From NCBI GenBank assembly GCA_038325765.1, contig JBBQJI010000035.1:16545-80544 (forward strand): 64,000 nucleotides of DNA. Reading direction: 5' to 3'. The position numbers were made by a program, and so were the translations under genes. The notes below the pieces were generated by a model, which did not search any database, was not told the origin of the DNA, and saw only the letters and a program-made list of their open reading frames with translations. Positions 25,433 through 34,203 of this stretch are shown piece after piece (positions within the stretch are counted from its first letter, which is position 1; the number at the start of each line of letters is the position of its first letter). Origin of the DNA: Xiheibacterium sp038325765. GTDB lineage: Bacteria; Myxococcota_A; Polyangia; Nannocystales; Nannocystaceae.

Positions 25433-26509
25433 GTGGTCGCGGTGATCGCGTCACGTCTGCTCCCGGTCGCCGCGTTGGTGTGGGCGCTTGCCTGCACGCA
25501 CCCCGGTTCGGGATCGCGACCGGTCGCAACTACGCCGCAGGCGCCCGAGCCGACGATGGGTGACACCGGTGTGCCGCTCGGCAACGACGTCACCCTCTCG
25601 GCCTCGCCCGCCCGTCACATCACCACGGCTGATGCGTGCGGCGGCGGCCACCTCACCGCCCTCGAGCTCGTGCCGGCGTCGGCGAGCGTCGTGGCCGGCG
25701 TCGACGTGCGCAGCGTCGCGCAGTTGCCCGCGTATGCCAGGCATCGCGGCTCCATCGAGGTCGGCGAGGTCGCGCGGCTGTTCGCGGTCGCGACGGCATG
25801 CGACGTGGGCATCGGCGCCTGGCAGACGGCGACGTTGGCGAGCGACGCACCGGCATCCAACACGGCGCTCGTCCTGCGCGCCAGCGGTCTCGGAAGCGCC
25901 GAGCGGCTCGAGTGTCTGCGCACGCGCATCGGCGCGGCGGGCGGGGACGCACCGTTCACGCTGGGCACCGACGCGGGCATGCCTTCGCTGGTGTTCGCCG
26001 ACGGCAGCCGCGGCTGGGCGGTCGATCGCTGCACCGTCGTCATCGCGACCGACGGGTGGGTCGAGCCGACGCGGGCGCGCATCGCCGGCCGAGGCCCGTC
26101 GCTGCTCGCGGGCGAGCTGCCACTGGTCGTGGCCCGCGCCGGCGAACGAAGGCACGTGTGGGCCGCGGGCAAGTCGCAGCCCGCCGCGATGCTCCCCGGC
26201 CCGTTCGCCGCGGCGCAGGACTTCGCGTTGTCGCTCGAGCTGCACGCCGGCTTCGCGCTCGATCTGTCGATCCAGTTCGCCGACGCGGCGCAGGCCAGCG
26301 CGGCCGCGACATCGATCAGGAGCCAGCTCGACGCGTTCCGTTCGATGCTCCCGAGCATGGGCGTGCCCCAGTCGGTGGCCGACTCGCTCGCGACCACCGC
26401 CAGCGGCAGGATCGCCACCTTGCATGCGCACGGCGATTCGCTCGCCGTCGACGCCGTCGTCGACGCGGTGAACAAGGCGACTGGCCGCGTCGAGCCCCGC
26501 CTACCCTGA
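25433..26509 (+). CDS. Hypothetical lipoprotein
   Basis: 358 residues from the GTG at 25433, with GGCGGA 4 bases upstream; GTG 25442 is an alternative. The signal VAALVWALAC is a lipobox. The mature part is Ala-rich with an ordered alpha/beta pattern: TALELVPASASVVAGVDVRSVAQLP near the start, then VIATDGWVEPTRARIAGRGPSL and FALSLELHAGFALDLSIQFADAAQA. Such segments resemble periplasmic proteins with repeated DUF3352-like domains, but I do not recognise a family. Two Cys (near CDVG and LECLR) may pair. It diverges from the LPMO-like gene across about 90 bases. Confidence 0.6.
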   Translation: MVAVIASRLLPVAALVWALACTHPGSGSRPVATTPQAPEPTMGDTGVPLGNDVTLSASPARHITTADACGGGHLTALELVPASASVVAGVDVRSVAQLPAYARHRGSIEVGEVARLFAVATACDVGIGAWQTATLASDAPASNTALVLRASGLGSAERLECLRTRIGAAGGDAPFTLGTDAGMPSLVFADGSRGWAVDRCTVVIATDGWVEPTRARIAGRGPSLLAGELPLVVARAGERRHVWAAGKSQPAAMLPGPFAAAQDFALSLELHAGFALDLSIQFADAAQASAAATSIRSQLDAFRSMLPSMGVPQSVADSLATTASGRIATLHAHGDSLAVDAVVDAVNKATGRVEPRLP

Positions 26510-26699
26510 CATGATCGAAGCTGGCCGATCGCGGTCGGGGGGTAGTGGATTCGGGGCGACGCTCGCGCGATCTCTCGGAGCTCCCGGTGCCCCCGCCGCC
26601 CAGCCCGGTGCACGATCGCCATGCAGCCTCGGCAGCCCCATCTGCCACGCGCTCGCGAGCGGCCGTGCGACCGCGTCGAGCCGGGCGTATGCTGCCCGC

Positions 26700-27170
26700 A
26701 TGCAACACGGCCGCTCGCTTCGCGTCACGCTGCTGGGGATCTCGATCGCCGGTTCCGTCGCCGGCTGCCAAGAGCCCGACCAAGGCGTCTACATCGCGGC
26801 GACGCTGTTCGGCGACCACGCCGAAGCGAGCGATCGGGGCACCCATCTGTTGGTCCGCGCGGTGCCCGATCACGCCGATGGCTTCGCGCCCGGTCGGCAG
26901 TATCTCGGCGATCGCGAGTACACCGACGAGTGCCCCCTCGATCACCTCGAGTTTCCGCTGCAGTTCGCCCTGTTCGGCAACGATCGCCTCCTCGACGGCA
27001 CGCCGCCGCGCTGGCGGCTGCTCGCGTGGGTCACCGACGACGTCGACGCGACGTGGGTCGCTCCGGGCGAGCTGTACGCCACCGCGAGCTTCACCTACTG
27101 GCACGACCCGTACTTCGGCTACGTCGCCGAGGGCGTCGAGCTGCAGCTCGATCAGGTGCGGCCCGAGTAG
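26700..27170 (+). CDS. Small hypothetical lipoprotein
   Basis: 156 residues. The signal (VTLLGISIAGSVAGC) ends in a lipobox. The mature domain is aromatic-rich with beta character (LEFPLQFALFGNDRLL, RWRLLAWVTDDVDATWVAPGELYATASFTY), like small periplasmic beta-sandwiches. No family is recognised. The preceding 190 bases hold no gene. It is probably a separate transcript from the lipoprotein at 25433-26509. Confidence 0.6.
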   Translation: MQHGRSLRVTLLGISIAGSVAGCQEPDQGVYIAATLFGDHAEASDRGTHLLVRAVPDHADGFAPGRQYLGDREYTDECPLDHLEFPLQFALFGNDRLLDGTPPRWRLLAWVTDDVDATWVAPGELYATASFTYWHDPYFGYVAEGVELQLDQVRPE

Positions 27171-27516
27171 TCATCGCGCGGGCGAGACCGAGGTCGCGAC
27201 CCGACCCGACGCACTGCGCGCAGCGCGGGGATCGCGGCGGATGACTCGATCGGATGGCCGTGAAGCCGCTTCGGACCGGCCTGTTCACGTGGCGCGCAGC
27301 CGTGGCCGTCCCGCCCCGAAAAAACCCGACAGCAGGCCGTAGATCCAGCCTCTTCGGGCCCCTGGACGCTCCTACACGCCCATTTTCCGGATCTGTGAGT
27401 CCGTTCACAGCGCGGTTCGAGCGAAATCCCCCGCGATCGGGTAGATCCGCCGACGGTACGAAACCCGCGCTTGGACGGTTCGCGAGCAGCGAAGCAGGCG
27501 TGAGAGAGAGAACGAA
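27171..27516. promoter_or_regulatory. 346-base upstream region of the RRM gene
   Basis: No gene is supported. It contains a perfect CRP-type site (27394-27409) and AT-richer patches (AAAAAA near 27320, TTTTCC near 27383). A purine-rich GAGAGAGAGAACGAA directly before the RRM start acts as the ribosome-binding region. The long leader may respond to temperature or to the RRM protein itself, but this is inference. Confidence 0.45.
27394..27409. promoter_or_regulatory. CRP/FNR-type palindrome TGTGA-N6-TCACA
   Basis: TGTGA (27394-27398), GTCCGT, TCACA (27405-27409) matches the CRP consensus exactly, and a flanking C/G pair extends it to six bases per arm. It lies 108 bases upstream of the RRM start. 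Confidence 0.5.
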
Positions 27517-27881
<365 letters not shown>

Positions 27882-27888
<7 letters not shown>

Positions 27889-28841
27889 GTGATCCGCGAC
27901 GGCGCGTCGCCCTGACGACGCGCTTCACCTTCCAAGACGGCGGCGCGCTTCGACTCGAAGCGCGCCGCTTTCGCGTCCAGCACCTCGAGAAATTGCCCGA
28001 GCGCCTGCTGAGCCCGCGTTCCGCCCTCGCCGAGCCCGCTGCGCTCGAGCAGACCGAGTTGGCGGACGATGGGCATCAGCACCTCGTCGCGATGGATCCG
28101 CAGATCGTAGATGCCGGCCTGTGCGATCGCCAGCGAACGACGGCTGAAGTTCTCGATCGTCGCGCCCGGCATCTTGAAGCCGAAGACCGCGTCCCAGATC
28201 GCGGTGAGCGTGCGGTCGGGCGCGAGGTCCAACGCCGCTGCCAGCAGGTTGCGATAGAACACCATGTGCAGGTTCTCGTCGGCGGCGACGCGCGCGAGTA
28301 GCCGCTCGCAGTCCGGATCGGCGCTCGCCTTGCCGGTGTTGCGATGGGCGATGCGGGTGGCGAGCTCCTGGAAGGCGACGTAGGCGACGGTGTCGAACAG
28401 GTCGGGCTCGCCGTCGCGACCGTAGCCGTGGGTCATGTGGGTCATGCGCTCGCGCTCGAGCGCGACCGGATCGACGGCGCGGGTGACCATCAGGTAGTCG
28501 CGGATGGCCACGCCGTGGCGGGCCTCCTCCGCGGTCCACCGGCCGATCCACGTCGCCCACGCCCCGTCGGCGCCCATGCAGCGATGGATCTCGCGGTGGT
28601 AGCTCGGCAGGTTGTCCTCGGTCAGCAGGTTCACCACCAACGCGGTGCGCACGACCTCGGGCATCGCCGACTGCGACGGTGACCACGCCTCGCCGCCCAT
28701 CACCCCCCCGAAGTCGCGCCCGAGACTCCACGGCACGTACTCGTGCGGCATCCACTCCTTCGCAGCGTCGAGGTGGCGGTTGAGCTCGCGACCGACGATC
28801 GGCTCGAGCTCGGTGAGCGCGGAGAGACGTGCGGGTGTCAT
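27882..28841 (-). CDS. Acyl-ACP desaturase (soluble diiron, FA_desaturase_2)
   Basis: 319 residues from the ATG at 28841; a GTG eight codons upstream is possible. The diiron ligands fit the stearoyl-ACP desaturase pattern: Glu75 (TEDNLPSYH), Glu106 and His109 (EEARHG), Glu159 (FQELATRIAH), and Glu189 with His192 (DENLHMVFY). The enzyme uses O2 and reduced ferredoxin to place a double bond in acyl chains on ACP, in the cytoplasm. The last 29 residues (KAARFESKRAAVLEGE) are basic and overlap the hairpin that ends the RRM gene. Confidence 0.9.
27940..27968 (+). terminator. Terminator of the RRM gene, inside the desaturase coding end
   Basis: Arms of 13 bases, GCGGCGCGCTTCG and CGAAGCGCGCCGC, with a 3-base ACT loop, then TTT on the plus strand. 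It lies 51 bases after the RRM stop and within the last codons of the converging desaturase gene. Confidence 0.75.
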
Positions 28842-29103
28842 GGTGGCCTGGGGATGACTATCCACCGCGGATCCGTGCGGGCTCGCGGCACGGGGGTCAC
28901 ACTCGCGTCGCGGTGGGTCATCGTTCGGTCACCGCGGAGCGCACGGTGGGCGGGTGGGCGATCGGGGTGGCGGGCTCGTTGTGGCGGGCGGCAGGCGGGT
29001 CGCTGTGCGGACCTGCGCAAGTCACTGGCCCCTGGGGCTGGCGAGCCGATCGTTCGCGACGATATCCTCGCGCCTCACCCTGGTCGTCACGGAGGACCTC
29101 GCC

Positions 29104-30579
29104 TTGGAAAAACCGTTCTGCCTCGCCTCACTGCTGCTGTCCGCCTGCTTCTCGCCCAACAATCCGATCGTCATCACCGCGAGCGGCGACGACTCGACCG
29201 GCGAGGGGAGCGCCGACTCCACAACCGCGACGGGCATGACGGCGACCGGCATGACGGCGACAGCGGCGGACACCACCGCCGAGTCAGCCGAGGTCGGTGA
29301 CTCGAGCACCGTCGGGTCGCCCACCACCGGAGACGACACGAGCACGAGCAACGCGCCGGTGTGCGGCAACGGCGAAATCGAGGGCGACGAGGTCTGCGAC
29401 GACGGGAACAACGACGGCAGCTACGGCGGCTGCACCGAGGACTGCAGCGCGCTCGGTCCCCACTGCGGCGACGGCGTGACGAACGGGCAAGAGGCCTGCG
29501 ACGACGGCGACGAGATCAACGGCAACGGCTGCAACTTGGACTGCGTGGTCTCGGGCACGGTGCTGTGGACGGTGAACTCGAGCGAGGGGTACGACTTCAT
29601 CAACGCCGGCTTCATCGACCGACGTGTAGCCCTCGACCCGTTCGGAGATGCGTACATCATCGGGACCATCCGGGATGGCGCGAGCAGCGACTCGGTGGCG
29701 TTCGCGCGTAAGTACTCGGCCGAGGGCGATTCGATCTGGGTGCATACCTTCAACCCTCCGACCGGCAATGCGCCCGTGGGAGGGATCGGCGTGGGCGCAG
29801 CGGCCGAGGTCGTGTTCACGACCTCTAGCACGGCAATCGGCAGTGGCTACGCCCGGAGACTCACCGCAGCGGGTTCGCTCGAATGGGAGATCTTCGTCGC
29901 CGGCCAGAGTGGCCTCTCCCCCCGCGGCGTCGCGGTCGACGTCGATGAGAGCGCGGTCGTCAGCGGATCGTCTGCGGGAGTGGGCACAGTCCTCGCCCGG
30001 ATGAGCGCCGACGGCGACATCGTGTGGTCGGAAGTGGAACCGAACGTCACGGGGGGCTGGCGGCGCGTCTCGATCGATGATGAGGGTGACATCTTTACCT
30101 GCGGGGGCAGCGGAGGAAGCACCGCGCGGCGCCATACGGCGAACGGGACCACGGTCTGGACCCGAACGTCAGCAGCAACGGCGTGCTACAGCATCGCAGC
30201 AACGAACGACGGCGGTGCTGTCGCTGCGGGCTCGGCAGACGGCGACGGCTGGCTGAGGCGCATCGACGCCGACGGCGACGTCATCTGGACGGAGATCTAC
30301 GACGGACCTACCAATGACAGCGACTTGTTCGCAGATGTCGCCTTCGACGGCTCTCATATCGTGCTCGTGGGATACACGCAGGCCGGTTCCGAGCGCTCGA
30401 TCCTGATCCGAAAATACGACATCGATGGCGCGCTGCTCTGGACGCAGACCGCCACAGGTGGACGGAATGAGAATGCCGGCGAGGGTGTGGCCGTCGACAG
30501 CGACGACAATATCTTCGTCAGCGGCTACATCAACGCCCCTGCCGGCCCGCACCTCTGGCTCCGCAAGCTGACCCCCTGA
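29104..30579 (+). CDS. Lipoprotein with DUF4215 Cys-rich repeats and a beta-propeller-like region
   Basis: 491 residues from a TTG at 29104 preceded by GGAGGA at the right distance. The signal CLASLLLSAC is a lipobox. After a Thr/Ala/Ser linker come two DUF4215 (myxococcus cysteine-rich) repeats: CGNGEIEGDEVCDDGNN and CGDGVTNGQEACDDGDEING. The C-terminal 330 residues show repeats with GD...W and VAVD.D patterns (SLEWEIFVAGQ, GDVIWTEIYDG), like an SBBP/PQQ-type propeller. It is probably a surface binding protein. A TATCCT hexamer at 29063-29068 may be the -10. A hairpin terminator follows the stop. Confidence 0.8.
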   Translation: MEKPFCLASLLLSACFSPNNPIVITASGDDSTGEGSADSTTATGMTATGMTATAADTTAESAEVGDSSTVGSPTTGDDTSTSNAPVCGNGEIEGDEVCDDGNNDGSYGGCTEDCSALGPHCGDGVTNGQEACDDGDEINGNGCNLDCVVSGTVLWTVNSSEGYDFINAGFIDRRVALDPFGDAYIIGTIRDGASSDSVAFARKYSAEGDSIWVHTFNPPTGNAPVGGIGVGAAAEVVFTTSSTAIGSGYARRLTAAGSLEWEIFVAGQSGLSPRGVAVDVDESAVVSGSSAGVGTVLARMSADGDIVWSEVEPNVTGGWRRVSIDDEGDIFTCGGSGGSTARRHTANGTTVWTRTSAATACYSIAATNDGGAVAAGSADGDGWLRRIDADGDVIWTEIYDGPTNDSDLFADVAFDGSHIVLVGYTQAGSERSILIRKYDIDGALLWTQTATGGRNENAGEGVAVDSDDNIFVSGYINAPAGPHLWLRKLTP

Positions 30580-30585
30580 ACCAAA

Positions 30586-30625
30586 GAAAAAGCGGCAGCC
30601 GCTTTCGCGACTGCCGCCTTCTTCA
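30586..30625. terminator. Bidirectional terminator
   Basis: GCGGCAG (30592-30598) and CTGCCGC (30611-30617) flank a 12-base loop. A-rich AAAGAAAAA on the left and TTCTTC on the right make it usable from both strands. It lies between two converging lipoprotein genes. Confidence 0.75.
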
Positions 30626-30648
30626 CGACGCGAGTCGTTCGACGCTGC

Positions 30649-31173
30649 TCAGACGCAACCGCCGTCGGGTACTTCCTGGGCGTGCGGGCAGTGGAGGACC
30701 GGATCGTCGGCAGCCGCGTTCACGTGGTACAGGTGGCAGCCCTGGGTGTTGCCAGCGGTGTCCTCGGGGGTGCCGGCCGGCCACACGGCGCAGGCGGCGA
30801 GACACGCGTCCTCGTCTGCGTACTGCGTGCCGTTCTCGGTGCAGTTGGCGGCGTAGGCGTCGCAGTACTGCTGGCAGACGCTGACGTCGCCGGTGTCGCC
30901 GCTCTCGCTGCCGCTCGAGTCAGCCGGGCCGGCGCTGGTCTCGCTGCCGCCGCTCTCCGAGCCGCCGCTCTCCGAGCCGCCGGACTCGCTCTCGCTGCCG
31001 GGCATCGTGGTGGTCAGGGTGTCGTCGCTGCTCGACTCGGACGGCGCGGTGGCGCTCATCCCAGCGGTGCTCTCGCTCGAGGGATCGCTGCCGAGGGTGT
31101 TCGCAGTGTCTTCGGCATCGTCGCCGCCGCAGGCGACGAGGGAGGTCAGGAAAAGAAGGGTAGAGATGCGCAT
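30649..31173 (-). CDS. Cys-rich lipoprotein with Ser/Glu/Gly repeat linker
   Basis: 174 residues. The signal LLFLTSLVAC is a lipobox. The linker has a five-residue unit SESGG repeated about three times. The C-terminal 75 residues hold eight Cys in spaced pairs (CQQYCDAYAANC, DACLAACAVW, a GCHLYH stretch, LHCPHAQ, GGC), likely a disulfide-stabilised helical domain. His residues in the YHV and HCPHA segments could bind metal or heme, but no CxxCH motif is present. No family is named. It ends at a hairpin shared with the DUF4215 lipoprotein. Confidence 0.65.
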   Translation of the reverse strand: MRISTLLFLTSLVACGGDDAEDTANTLGSDPSSESTAGMSATAPSESSSDDTLTTTMPGSESESGGSESGGSESGGSETSAGPADSSGSESGDTGDVSVCQQYCDAYAANCTENGTQYADEDACLAACAVWPAGTPEDTAGNTQGCHLYHVNAAADDPVLHCPHAQEVPDGGCV

Positions 31174-31477
31174 GGTGTTCCAGTCCCTCGCGTAGAGCGG
31201 AGGGAATCGCGGAGTCTGGGACCTGCGGCCTCGCGACGCAATACGACAGCGAAGTCGTGCGGCGCCACGGGGTGCCGACGCAACGGCCTCGTTGTGAAAC
31301 CCGTAAGGCGCGCATCAGAGAAATCCCGATCGGGATCACGAGGCGGGGCCGCTTCGCCGCCGGTGCCCGCAGCGTCCGCACGGCCAGACAAGCCGTCCCA
31401 GCGCCGATTCCGTCCCCTTCCCGCGTGATACGCTGCCTCCCAAGGGCGACCGCAGGTGCGGCGCGGGTGGTGGGTCG
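31174..31477. other. Divergent intergenic region, 304 bases
   Basis: No gene is supported. TACGCT (31429-31434) is a weak -10 candidate for the plus-strand gene. No repeat or strong hairpin was seen. Confidence 0.4.
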
Positions 31478-32101
31478 ATGTCGAGTTCGATGGGCGTCAT
31501 CGTGGTCTTGTCAGGAATCCTCGCTGCCGATCCTCCGGTGCAGCGGCCGACCGGCAGCGCGCCCGTCGAGGCGGCCCCGGAGGCTGCAACGCCCGAGCCC
31601 GAGCCCGCAGAGTCAGAGCCAGAGCCAGAGCCCCCACTCGAGCCAGAGCCCGCACTCGACCCCGAGCCAGCACTCGACCCCGCTCCCGCACCGGACCCCG
31701 AGCCCACACTCGAGACCGCGGACACCGTCCCCGTCCCCATCCCCGACGTCGACCCCGAAGCCGAGTACGCCGCGTCCACCGACCTGTTCGCGGACCACGA
31801 TCGCAAGCTCCGCCGCTCCCAAGCCGCGCTGGGCGGCGGCGCCGTGATGGCGATCGCGGGCCTCGTGATGCTCATCGGCGCCGCGACCGAGGCGGCCAAG
31901 CCCGACTGCAAGTTCGACCTCGACACCTGCCGCAACGCGCCGCGGCCCCGCGTCGCCCGCGGCCTGGGCGTCGGATCGGCGCTCGCGCTGGTCGGCGGCG
32001 GATCGCTCATCACGTGGGGACTCGTCCGTCGCCATCGCCTGCGCACGAGCGTGGTCGGCAGCAGCGGCGCCGTCGCGTTCACCGTGCGCGGCCGCTTCTG
32101 A
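31478..32101 (+). CDS. Membrane protein with Pro/Glu-rich region
   Basis: 207 residues. A short hydrophobic N-terminus (VIVVLSGILAADPP) may be a signal. Residues 30-85 are a Pro/Glu/Asp/Ala repeat (PEPALDPEPALDP), extended and acidic as in TonB-like linkers. Two hydrophobic helices follow (GAVMAIAGLVMLIGAA and LGVGSALALVGGGSLIT), with a small Cys-pair loop between them (CKFDLDTC), then a basic end. Myxobacteria have many such proteins of unknown role, often near TPR proteins. ATG 31490 is an alternative start. Confidence 0.6.
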   Translation: MSSSMGVIVVLSGILAADPPVQRPTGSAPVEAAPEAATPEPEPAESEPEPEPPLEPEPALDPEPALDPAPAPDPEPTLETADTVPVPIPDVDPEAEYAASTDLFADHDRKLRRSQAALGGGAVMAIAGLVMLIGAATEAAKPDCKFDLDTCRNAPRPRVARGLGVGSALALVGGGSLITWGLVRRHRLRTSVVGSSGAVAFTVRGRF

Positions 32102-32121
32102 CGGCCGCGCACACCCGAGGA

Positions 32122-33483
32122 CTACTCGAGCGGCTCGAGCTGGCCGAGCGCCGTCGGCAGCAGCTCGCTGACCGTCGGGTGGGCGAGCACCGCCCGCGCC
32201 AGCGCGGTGTACGGCGCCTTGGCGTACATCACGGCCGCGATCACGTGGATCGCCTCGTCACCCTCGATGCCGAGGATCGCAGCGCCGAGGATCTGCTCGC
32301 TGTCGCCGTCGACGAGGATGTCGATGAAGCCGTGGGTCTCGCCCCGCTCGCGCGCACGACCGACGCGCGCCATCGGGTAGTGACCGACCATCACGCGCTT
32401 GCCCGACTCCCGCGCCTCGGACCTCGACATGCCGACGCGGCCGAGCGGCGGATCGATGTACAGCGCATAGATCGGCAGCCGATCGGTGACCTTCCGCGAA
32501 TCGCCGTCCAGGAGGTTCGCCGCCACGATCTCGTAGTCGTTGTACGAGGTGTGGGTGAACGCGCCGCGACCGTTGACCTCGCCCAGCGCCCAGATGTGGG
32601 GCACGTTGGTGCGCAGCGTGTCGTCGACCGCGATCGTGCCGTGCGGGCCCATCTGCACCCCGGCGGCGTCGAGACCGAGATCGTCGGTGTTGGGCCGTCG
32701 GCCCACCGCGACCAGCACGTGGCTGCCCGCGACGTCACCGTCTGCGGCGCTCAGCACGAGCGCATCCCCGTCGCGGCGCGCGGCGGAGACGTCGATGCCC
32801 GTGCGGATGTCGATGCCCTCACCCTCGAGGATGCGGCGGATCTCCGCCGAGACCTCGGGATCTTCGCGGCCGACCAACCGCGGGCCGTGCTCGAGCACGG
32901 TGACGCGGCTGCCGAACCGGCGATACATCTGCGCGAACTCGAGGCCGATGTAGCTGCCGCCGACGACGACGAGGTGCTCGGGGAGCACGTCGAGATCCAT
33001 CATCGAGCTGTTGGTCAGGTGGGGGACGCCCTGCAGCACCTCGGGCACCACCGCGCGGCCGCCCACGTCGATGAAGAACCTGTCAGCAGTGATGCGCTCG
33101 TCGCCGACGCGGATGGTGGAGGCATCCTCGAAGCGCGCCTGGCCCTCGATCACCGCCAGGCGCTCGGTGCCGCCGAGCCAGGTCTGCAGGCTGTCGCGCG
33201 ACATCTGCACGACCGCGTCCTTGCGCGCCTTGATGCGCGCCATGTCGACGCTGACCTCACCGCCGGTGCGCACGCCGTACGTTGCGGCGTTGCGGACCAC
33301 CCACGCCGCCCGCGCCGACGCGACCAGGGTCTTGGTCGGGATGCAGCCGTCGTTGACGCAGGTGCCGCCCAGCCGGCGCCGCTCGACGAGCGCCACCGAC
33401 ATGCCCGCGCCCGCCAACCGCACCGCCAACGGGGGTCCAGCCTGGCCGGCACCGATCACGATCGCTTCGAAGTGTCGTGGCAT
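32122..33483 (-). CDS. FAD-dependent pyridine nucleotide-disulfide oxidoreductase (MerA/RclA/Lpd-like)
   Basis: 453 residues, ATG with AGGA 6 bases upstream. FAD binding uses GAGQAGPPLAVRLAG; the redox pair is Cys-x4-Cys in GGTCVNDGCIPTKTL. The NAD(P) site is VVVGGSYIGLEFA, and the C-terminal dimer motif HPTVSELLPT has the His/Glu that works as base in this fold. It lacks an N-terminal heavy-metal domain and a C-terminal Cys pair, so it is not a classical mercuric reductase. It could be a dihydrolipoamide dehydrogenase-like, RclA-like or soluble mercuric reductase-like enzyme. A GST gene lies directly upstream on the same strand, fitting a redox or detoxification unit. Confidence 0.82.
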   Translation of the reverse strand: MPRHFEAIVIGAGQAGPPLAVRLAGAGMSVALVERRRLGGTCVNDGCIPTKTLVASARAAWVVRNAATYGVRTGGEVSVDMARIKARKDAVVQMSRDSLQTWLGGTERLAVIEGQARFEDASTIRVGDERITADRFFIDVGGRAVVPEVLQGVPHLTNSSMMDLDVLPEHLVVVGGSYIGLEFAQMYRRFGSRVTVLEHGPRLVGREDPEVSAEIRRILEGEGIDIRTGIDVSAARRDGDALVLSAADGDVAGSHVLVAVGRRPNTDDLGLDAAGVQMGPHGTIAVDDTLRTNVPHIWALGEVNGRGAFTHTSYNDYEIVAANLLDGDSRKVTDRLPIYALYIDPPLGRVGMSRSEARESGKRVMVGHYPMARVGRARERGETHGFIDILVDGDSEQILGAAILGIEGDEAIHVIAAVMYAKAPYTALARAVLAHPTVSELLPTALGQLEPLE

Positions 33484-33514
33484 GCGTGTCCTGCTGGGCA
33501 CTGACGGCCGCGGC

Positions 33515-34138
33515 TCAGCCCTCGAGCCCGTGGGCTTTCATGATCTCGGCGTTGCGCAGGTTGGCGGCCACCATCGCCGGGCGCTGGTCGAGCCGCTCGA
33601 CGTAGGCCGTGAACGAAGGCCGCGCCTCGAGCATCCCGAACCGCAGCATGTAGCGCAGGGTGCTGCCGAAGATCACGTCGGCCATCGAGAAGCGCTCGCC
33701 GAGGATGAACGGGCCGCTCGCGAGGGCCGACTCCATCGCGGCGATCATCGCCTCGTGCTCGCCCCATCCCGCCGCGCTGGTCTTGACCTCCCAGCCGGCC
33801 ATCTTCGCCATCGAGCCGGGCTCGATCACCGACGGAGCGAACAGCGACCAGCGCAGGTAGGCGCCGCGCAGCGGGTGATCGAGCGCGGGTGCGAGCTTGC
33901 CCGGGGCGTAGCGGTCGGCGAGGTACAGACCGATCGCCGCGACCTCGGTCACGACCACGTCGCCATCGGTCAAGATCGGAAGCTTGCCCATGGGGTTGAG
34001 CGCGAGGATCTCGGGCGCCTTGTGGGCTCCTTCGAGGAGGTCGACGTGGCGCAGCTCGTAGGGAACGCCGAGTTCTTCGAGCATCCACACGACGGATGCG
34101 GCTCGGGTGTATGGGTGGTGATACAGCGTGATGGTCAT
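33515..34138 (-). CDS. Glutathione S-transferase family protein
   Basis: 207 residues from the ATG at 34138 (MTITLYHHPYTRAASVVWML). The N-terminal thioredoxin-fold has NPMGKLPILTDGD with the cis-Pro; the usual ES motif for glutathione reads TEVAAI, so the Ser is shifted or missing. The C-terminal helical domain has FSMADVIFGSTL. It may conjugate or reduce electrophiles with glutathione. It lies 31 bases upstream of the disulfide oxidoreductase gene and probably shares its transcript. Confidence 0.85.
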   Translation of the reverse strand: MTITLYHHPYTRAASVVWMLEELGVPYELRHVDLLEGAHKAPEILALNPMGKLPILTDGDVVVTEVAAIGLYLADRYAPGKLAPALDHPLRGAYLRWSLFAPSVIEPGSMAKMAGWEVKTSAAGWGEHEAMIAAMESALASGPFILGERFSMADVIFGSTLRYMLRFGMLEARPSFTAYVERLDQRPAMVAANLRNAEIMKAHGLEG

Positions 34139-34203
34139 CGGGCCTTGGTCGAAGGACCATGCCATACCGCAGAATCACGCGCGGCGGCTACCGCCGCAGG
34201 GCG

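Noticed and set aside
32122..33483. Naming the disulfide oxidoreductase merA
   Set aside because: There is no heavy-metal domain, C-terminal Cys pair or mer gene nearby.
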